A DNA stretch of 8,349 nucleotides from DATDUP01 sp035290345 (GTDB lineage: Bacteria > Patescibacteriota > Patescibacteriia > Magasanikbacterales > UBA922), in contig DATDUP010000035.1 in NCBI GenBank assembly GCA_035290345.1, forward strand, positions 1 through 8,349, written 5' to 3'. Position 1 is the stretch's first letter. Each line of letters opens with the position of its first letter. Both the position numbers and the translations under genes were made by a program. Below the pieces are notes generated by a model, which did no database searches, had not been told where the DNA came from, and saw nothing but the letters and a program-made list of their open reading frames with translations. Positions 5,028 to 8,349 of this stretch are shown one piece after another.

Positions 5028-5568
5028 AATCACCCGGCCAAATTTTTTCTGGTTGGTTTTCTTGCTGGTTCAAAAAACGGGCGAGAACAAAAAAATAGTC
5101 ACTCAAACGATTTAAGTACTGGCCAATCTCGGCTGGTAATTCATACTTCCGTGATAATTGGACGACCTGTCTTTCAGCTCGTCGACAAACTGCCCTAACC
5201 ACAAAACATTGACTAGCGGCCATCACTCCACCAGGGAGAATAAAATGATGCAATTCTGGTAATAATTTCTGATAATGATCAATGGCTTCCTCCAAAAACT
5301 TTACCACTTCAACGGAGAGCCGAGGATGGGGATTCAAAGGAGTCTGTACTGCCGCTAGCTGAGCCCCAATAACAAACAAATTATTCTGGATATCCTCCAG
5401 TTCTTTTTTTACTAGATCAGTCTTCACCAGAGCCAATAAAAAACCCACCTGGGTATTTAATTCATCAATCTCGCCCAAAGCCTGCATTTCTTGACAGTCT
5501 TTATCTACTCGTTGTCCCCCGGACAGACTGGTCTGGCCACAATCTCCAGTTTTAGTATAGATCTTCAT
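5020..5568 (-). CDS. pduO: PduO-type ATP:cob(I)alamin adenosyltransferase
   Basis: A 182-residue trimer-forming enzyme that transfers adenosyl from ATP to cob(I)alamin, making adenosylcobalamin in the cytosol. The ATP-binding N-terminal motif TKTGDCGQTSLSGGQRV (5-21) is present. GEIDELN (32-38) carries Asp35, which in studied PduO enzymes salt-bridges the conserved Arg of the ART position (here Arg125). FILPGG (109-114) supplies the Phe that crowds the lower cobalamin face. RAVCRRAER (125-133) holds the ATP-contacting Arg residues and Glu132, and YLNRLSDYFFVLAR (151-164) is the C-terminal signature. A usual His in this helix (LHxART) is replaced by Phe122. Length is normal, with no fused domain. 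It lies directly downstream of nrdJ, whose product needs this cofactor, but a terminator-like palindrome separates them. The ATG lacks a Shine-Dalgarno. Confidence 0.92.
   Translation of the reverse strand: MKIYTKTGDCGQTSLSGGQRVDKDCQEMQALGEIDELNTQVGFLLALVKTDLVKKELEDIQNNLFVIGAQLAAVQTPLNPHPRLSVEVVKFLEEAIDHYQKLLPELHHFILPGGVMAASQCFVVRAVCRRAERQVVQLSRKYELPAEIGQYLNRLSDYFFVLARFLNQQENQPEKIWPGDST
5034..5063 (+). terminator. Possible terminator of the CBS gene inside pduO
   Basis: CCGGCCA (5034-5040) can pair with TGGTTGG (5050-5056), including two G-U pairs, around a 9-nt loop, followed by TTTTCTT (5057-5063). It lies 6 nt past the CBS stop, within the C-terminal codons of pduO on the other strand. 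It is weak but well placed. Confidence 0.35.
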
Positions 5569-5576
5569 ATAGACTG

Positions 5577-5605
5577 ATTAAATCATGAAAAGAAAAAGAG
5601 AGCAA
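5577..5605 (-). promoter_or_regulatory. Possible near-leaderless promoter of pduO
   Basis: Minus-strand TTGCTC (5600-5605), a 17-nt spacer, then TTTAAT (5577-5582), ending 8 nt before the pduO ATG. The start would fall within one or two nt of the ATG. No Shine-Dalgarno competes with this reading. The -35 abuts the nrdJ terminator palindrome. Confidence 0.4.
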
Positions 5606-5634
5606 TAAAATATGGCCAGCTGGCCATATTTTAT
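5605..5634 (-). terminator. Perfect 30-nt palindrome, probable nrdJ terminator
   Basis: The arm ATAAAATATGGCCAG (5605-5619) is followed directly by its exact reverse complement (5620-5634), giving a GC core GGCC with AGCT as loop and an A-T-rich base. It starts 9 nt after the nrdJ stop. On the minus strand the 3' arm ends in ATTTTAT and is followed by a pyrimidine run. It could also work for plus-strand transcripts or as a protein-binding dyad. Confidence 0.7.
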
Positions 5635-5643
5635 GAGTTCCCC

Positions 5644-8349
5644 TTAACTACACCCCAATGAATCACCGCAATTCAGACATTTATAGCAGCTCCCATTGCG
5701 TACGGTCACATGGCCACAGGTAGGACAGGCCGGTGCATCTCCCATCATATCTTCCAAAACCCTATCCATCGAATCCACTGCCCCACCTTTCTTTTCTTCC
5801 TCAAAGTTTGGCAGGGTGGCCTGATCCTCAGCCGGAGCTTGAATTTCAATTTCTGTTACTGGCGCTAAATCAATGGTATTTTGATTGAGATGGCCTTCGG
5901 CTAATTTTGCCAAGTTCTCAAATTTCTTTTTTTGGATACCTTTAGGCGGCACTTGCACAAAATCCATTCGGCCCAAATATTCCATCCCCAATACTCGGAA
6001 GACAAAATCGATCACTGAAGTACAATTCTTGATATTGGGATGGTCAGTAAAACCGGCCGGTTCAAAACGGGTAAAAGTAAAATTCTCTACATATTTTTCC
6101 AAAGGCACACCATATTGCAAGCCCATGGACACCGCAATCGCAAACATATTAAGTAGGCTGCGAACCGTGGCTCCTTCCTTATACATGTCGACAAACACTT
6201 CTGCCAAACGACCGTCCGGATATTCACCAGTCCGCAGCCACAATTGTTGCTGGCCGACTTTCGCTGAAACCGTAATACCGCCACGTTTGGCTGGTACTGC
6301 CCGCTTCTCCCCATGCAAATACACCCGCCGTTCCCGCACCTGACCATCCTTGCCATATGATTCCATGGGAGTGTGTACTCCACTTTTTTGACTCACGTGC
6401 TGGCTCAAAATTTGACTGGCCTGCCTAATGGCTTCAGACATGTCATCGCTTTCTACCATTTTGGCCAATTGTTTAATTTGTTCCTCTTTCACCATAACCA
6501 CCTTCTCCTCTTCTCTATTTTCTTTCTCTTCAGCTTTTTTTTCTTCGCTCTTGTTTTTACTTGAACTAGTAGAAAGGGGCTGACTCAATTTGCAACCATC
6601 CCGATATAAAGCAACTGCCTTGAGGCCAAGACGCCAAGATTCTTCATAAGCAAACTTCACATCCTCAAGTGTAGCCTCATGTGGCATGTTGATTGTCTTA
6701 GAAATCGCCCCGGAAAGAAAAGGCTGCACAGCGGCCATCATCTTGACATGACCGAGATAGTGAATAAAGCGCTGCCCCTTTTTACCATTACGGTTGGCAG
6801 TATCGAAAACCGGATAATGTTCTGGCCGCAAATGAGGGGCACCCTCAATTGTCATTACTCCACAAACATATTCATTTGCTTTGTCAATCTGTTCATCGGT
6901 AAAACCCAGGGCTGATAATAAATTGAAATTCGGATCATTATATCTTTCGCTGGTAAAACCTAAACGCTTTAAACAATCCTCTCCCAAGGTCCAGACATTG
7001 AAGACAAACTTCAACTCAAAAGCTCCGGCCAAAGCTTTATTGATTGCCGACAAATCTGTTGGAGAAAAACCTTTAGCTCCCAATGTTTTGGCATTGATCC
7101 CTGGCGCATTAGTAATATCCGCGGTACCACGCAAATAATTCAAGATATCCGTAATCTCATTAGCCTTATAACCTAAATTCTCTAATGCTACCGGAACAGA
7201 TTCATTTACAATACGGAAATACCCGCCTCCTGCTAATTTCTTGAATTTGACCAAGGCAAAATCTGGCTCGACTCCGGTAGTGGCGCAGTCCATTAATAAT
7301 CCAATCGTGCCGGTTGGCGCTAATAAGGTGGTTTGGGCGTTGCGATAGCCGTGCTGTTCCCCCCAGGCTAAGGCCTCATTCCAGCTTTCTCGAGCTGCGG
7401 CCAGAAGATAAGCTGGGGCATAATTAGGATCAATACTCTTAGGTACAACCGTCAATTTCTCATATTCTGAATCATCTGCATGAAAAGCGGCCCGCCGATG
7501 ATTGCGGATCACCCGCAACATATCGCTGCGGTTATACTCAAATTTAGGAAAGGGGCCGAGATGCTTGGCCATCTCAGCACTGGCTTTGTAAGATTCCGCG
7601 GTCATCAGAGCTGATACTGTCCCAGCAAAAGAAGTCGCTTCCGGAGACTCATAGGGAACACCCATCATCATCATTACTGAACCAATATTGGCGTAACCAA
7701 GACCAAGAGTTCTGAAATCATAACTATTCTGAGCAATTTCTTTACTGGGAAACTGGGCCATCAAAACACTGATTTCCAGGATCACCGTCCAAATCCGGAC
7801 TGCCTGTTTAAACTCTTCAATCAAAAAGGTCTGAGATCTGGCATCAAAAAACTTTACCAAATTCAAAGAAGCTAAGTTACAAGCCGTATTGTCCACGAAC
7901 ATGTATTCTGAGCAAGGATTAGAAGCATTTATACGCCCGGATTGCGGACAAGTATGCCAATCATTTATTGTCCCGTCATACTGGACTCCAGGGTCAGCAC
8001 AGGCCCAGGCCGCAAAAGCAATCTGATTCCAAAGCTCTTTAGCTTTCAAGGTCCGACAAATCGATCCATCTGTTCTCCAGGTCAAATTCCAAGATCCGTC
8101 CTCTTGGACAGCTTGCATGAAACGATGGGGGACACGTACTGAATTATTAGAATTCTGTCCAGAAACTGTCTGATAGGCTTCACTTTCATAATCAGAAGAA
8201 TAACCAGCAGCAATCAGGGCAGCAACTTTTTTTTCTTCGTTCACCTTCCAGTTCACAAAGGTTTCAATGTCTGGATGATCCAAATCTAAGACCACCATCT
8301 TGGCCGCTCGACGAGTTGTGCCCCCAGATTTTATCGCCCCCGCAGCGCG
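5644..8349 (-). CDS. nrdJ: Adenosylcobalamin-dependent ribonucleotide reductase, class II (N-terminus outside window)
   Basis: It reduces ribonucleotides to deoxyribonucleotides using a B12-derived radical. The visible part is 901 residues, open to the right edge; the Met codon at 8296-8298 is not the start, because residues before it (IKSGGTTRRAAKM, 6-18) are core conserved sequence. Numbered from the edge: NPCSE at 144-148 holds the thiyl Cys146 with Asn144 and Glu148; Cys157, 11 residues on, fits the second redox Cys of the class II Thermotoga enzyme; PTGTIG (345-350) and DCATTGVEPDFALVKFKK are NrdJ signatures. A charged Lys/Glu-rich linker (~590-665) leads to a TSCPD-type domain (~673-792) with RRVYLHGEKRAVPAKRGG and NCTSVIDFVFRVLG. 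The C-terminus has Cys875/878, 888/891/894 and 900, a zinc-ribbon-like tail whose last Cys pair probably relays electrons to the active site. The first redox Cys and any ATP cone lie upstream. No intein is seen in this part. Confidence 0.95.
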   Translation of the reverse strand, partial: RAAGAIKSGGTTRRAAKMVVLDLDHPDIETFVNWKVNEEKKVAALIAAGYSSDYESEAYQTVSGQNSNNSVRVPHRFMQAVQEDGSWNLTWRTDGSICRTLKAKELWNQIAFAAWACADPGVQYDGTINDWHTCPQSGRINASNPCSEYMFVDNTACNLASLNLVKFFDARSQTFLIEEFKQAVRIWTVILEISVLMAQFPSKEIAQNSYDFRTLGLGYANIGSVMMMMGVPYESPEATSFAGTVSALMTAESYKASAEMAKHLGPFPKFEYNRSDMLRVIRNHRRAAFHADDSEYEKLTVVPKSIDPNYAPAYLLAAARESWNEALAWGEQHGYRNAQTTLLAPTGTIGLLMDCATTGVEPDFALVKFKKLAGGGYFRIVNESVPVALENLGYKANEITDILNYLRGTADITNAPGINAKTLGAKGFSPTDLSAINKALAGAFELKFVFNVWTLGEDCLKRLGFTSERYNDPNFNLLSALGFTDEQIDKANEYVCGVMTIEGAPHLRPEHYPVFDTANRNGKKGQRFIHYLGHVKMMAAVQPFLSGAISKTINMPHEATLEDVKFAYEESWRLGLKAVALYRDGCKLSQPLSTSSSKNKSEEKKAEEKENREEEKVVMVKEEQIKQLAKMVESDDMSEAIRQASQILSQHVSQKSGVHTPMESYGKDGQVRERRVYLHGEKRAVPAKRGGITVSAKVGQQQLWLRTGEYPDGRLAEVFVDMYKEGATVRSLLNMFAIAVSMGLQYGVPLEKYVENFTFTRFEPAGFTDHPNIKNCTSVIDFVFRVLGMEYLGRMDFVQVPPKGIQKKKFENLAKLAEGHLNQNTIDLAPVTEIEIQAPAEDQATLPNFEEEKKGGAVDSMDRVLEDMMGDAPACPTCGHVTVRNGSCYKCLNCGDSLGCS

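Noticed and set aside
8296..8298. Met codon as the start of the reductase
   Set aside because: The same frame continues to the window edge and encodes the conserved IKSGG...RRAAKM segment just before this Met, so the gene is truncated by the window rather than starting here.
5644..8349. Intein in the reductase
   Set aside because: Inteins are common in this family, but the visible sequence is continuous through the active-site motifs with no splicing-block signatures. The missing N-terminal part cannot be judged.

Overview
The window looks like a compact bacterial chromosome segment with moderate-to-low GC, roughly 42-48% where I counted by hand; the first ~240 bases are near 58%. TGA, TAA and TAG all serve as ordinary stops, intergenic gaps are short, and genes alternate strand in small units. 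Only one of the internal gene starts has a good Shine-Dalgarno sequence, and several starts instead have a -10-like hexamer 7-8 nt in front of the ATG. Together with a short KamA-type enzyme, a B12-dependent ribonucleotide reductase and many simple hairpin terminators, this would suit a candidate-phyla (Patescibacteria/CPR-like) or other uncultured lineage. That placement is inference; nothing here fixes the taxon.

Layout from left to right. The 3' end of an unrecognised GC-rich plus-strand gene ends at 202 with its own terminator. It is followed back to back by the terminator of a minus-strand pair: a Ddl-like ATP-grasp ligase (2278 to 1253) and, 9 nt downstream, a KamA-type radical SAM aminomutase (1243 to 314). 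This pair is preceded by a near-consensus promoter and a ~170-nt hairpin-rich leader. The leader ends in an intrinsic terminator only 12 nt before the ligase ATG, which is the arrangement of an attenuator or riboswitch. I do not recognise its class. Divergent from this is an AI-2E/PerM-family membrane protein (2547-3608), which shares a bidirectional terminator with a minus-strand coiled-coil protein of unknown function (4113 to 3652).

Next come a tRNA-Leu(UAA) on the minus strand with its own promoter and terminator, and a divergent two-CBS-domain protein (4575-5027). The CBS gene overlaps tail to tail with a PduO-type ATP:cob(I)alamin adenosyltransferase (5568 to 5020). The rest of the window is the C-terminal ~900 residues of an adenosylcobalamin-dependent class II ribonucleotide reductase (nrdJ), running off the right edge on the minus strand. 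A perfect 30-nt palindrome, probably the nrdJ terminator, separates it from pduO.

Two functional links stand out. PduO makes adenosylcobalamin, the cofactor NrdJ needs, so these neighbours form a cofactor-supply and dNTP-synthesis pair. The KamA-like and ATP-grasp genes suggest a small pathway in which a beta-amino acid (perhaps beta-lysine) is made and then ligated to another carboxylate or amine, under control of the uncharacterised leader. This second link is the best candidate here for an undescribed system.
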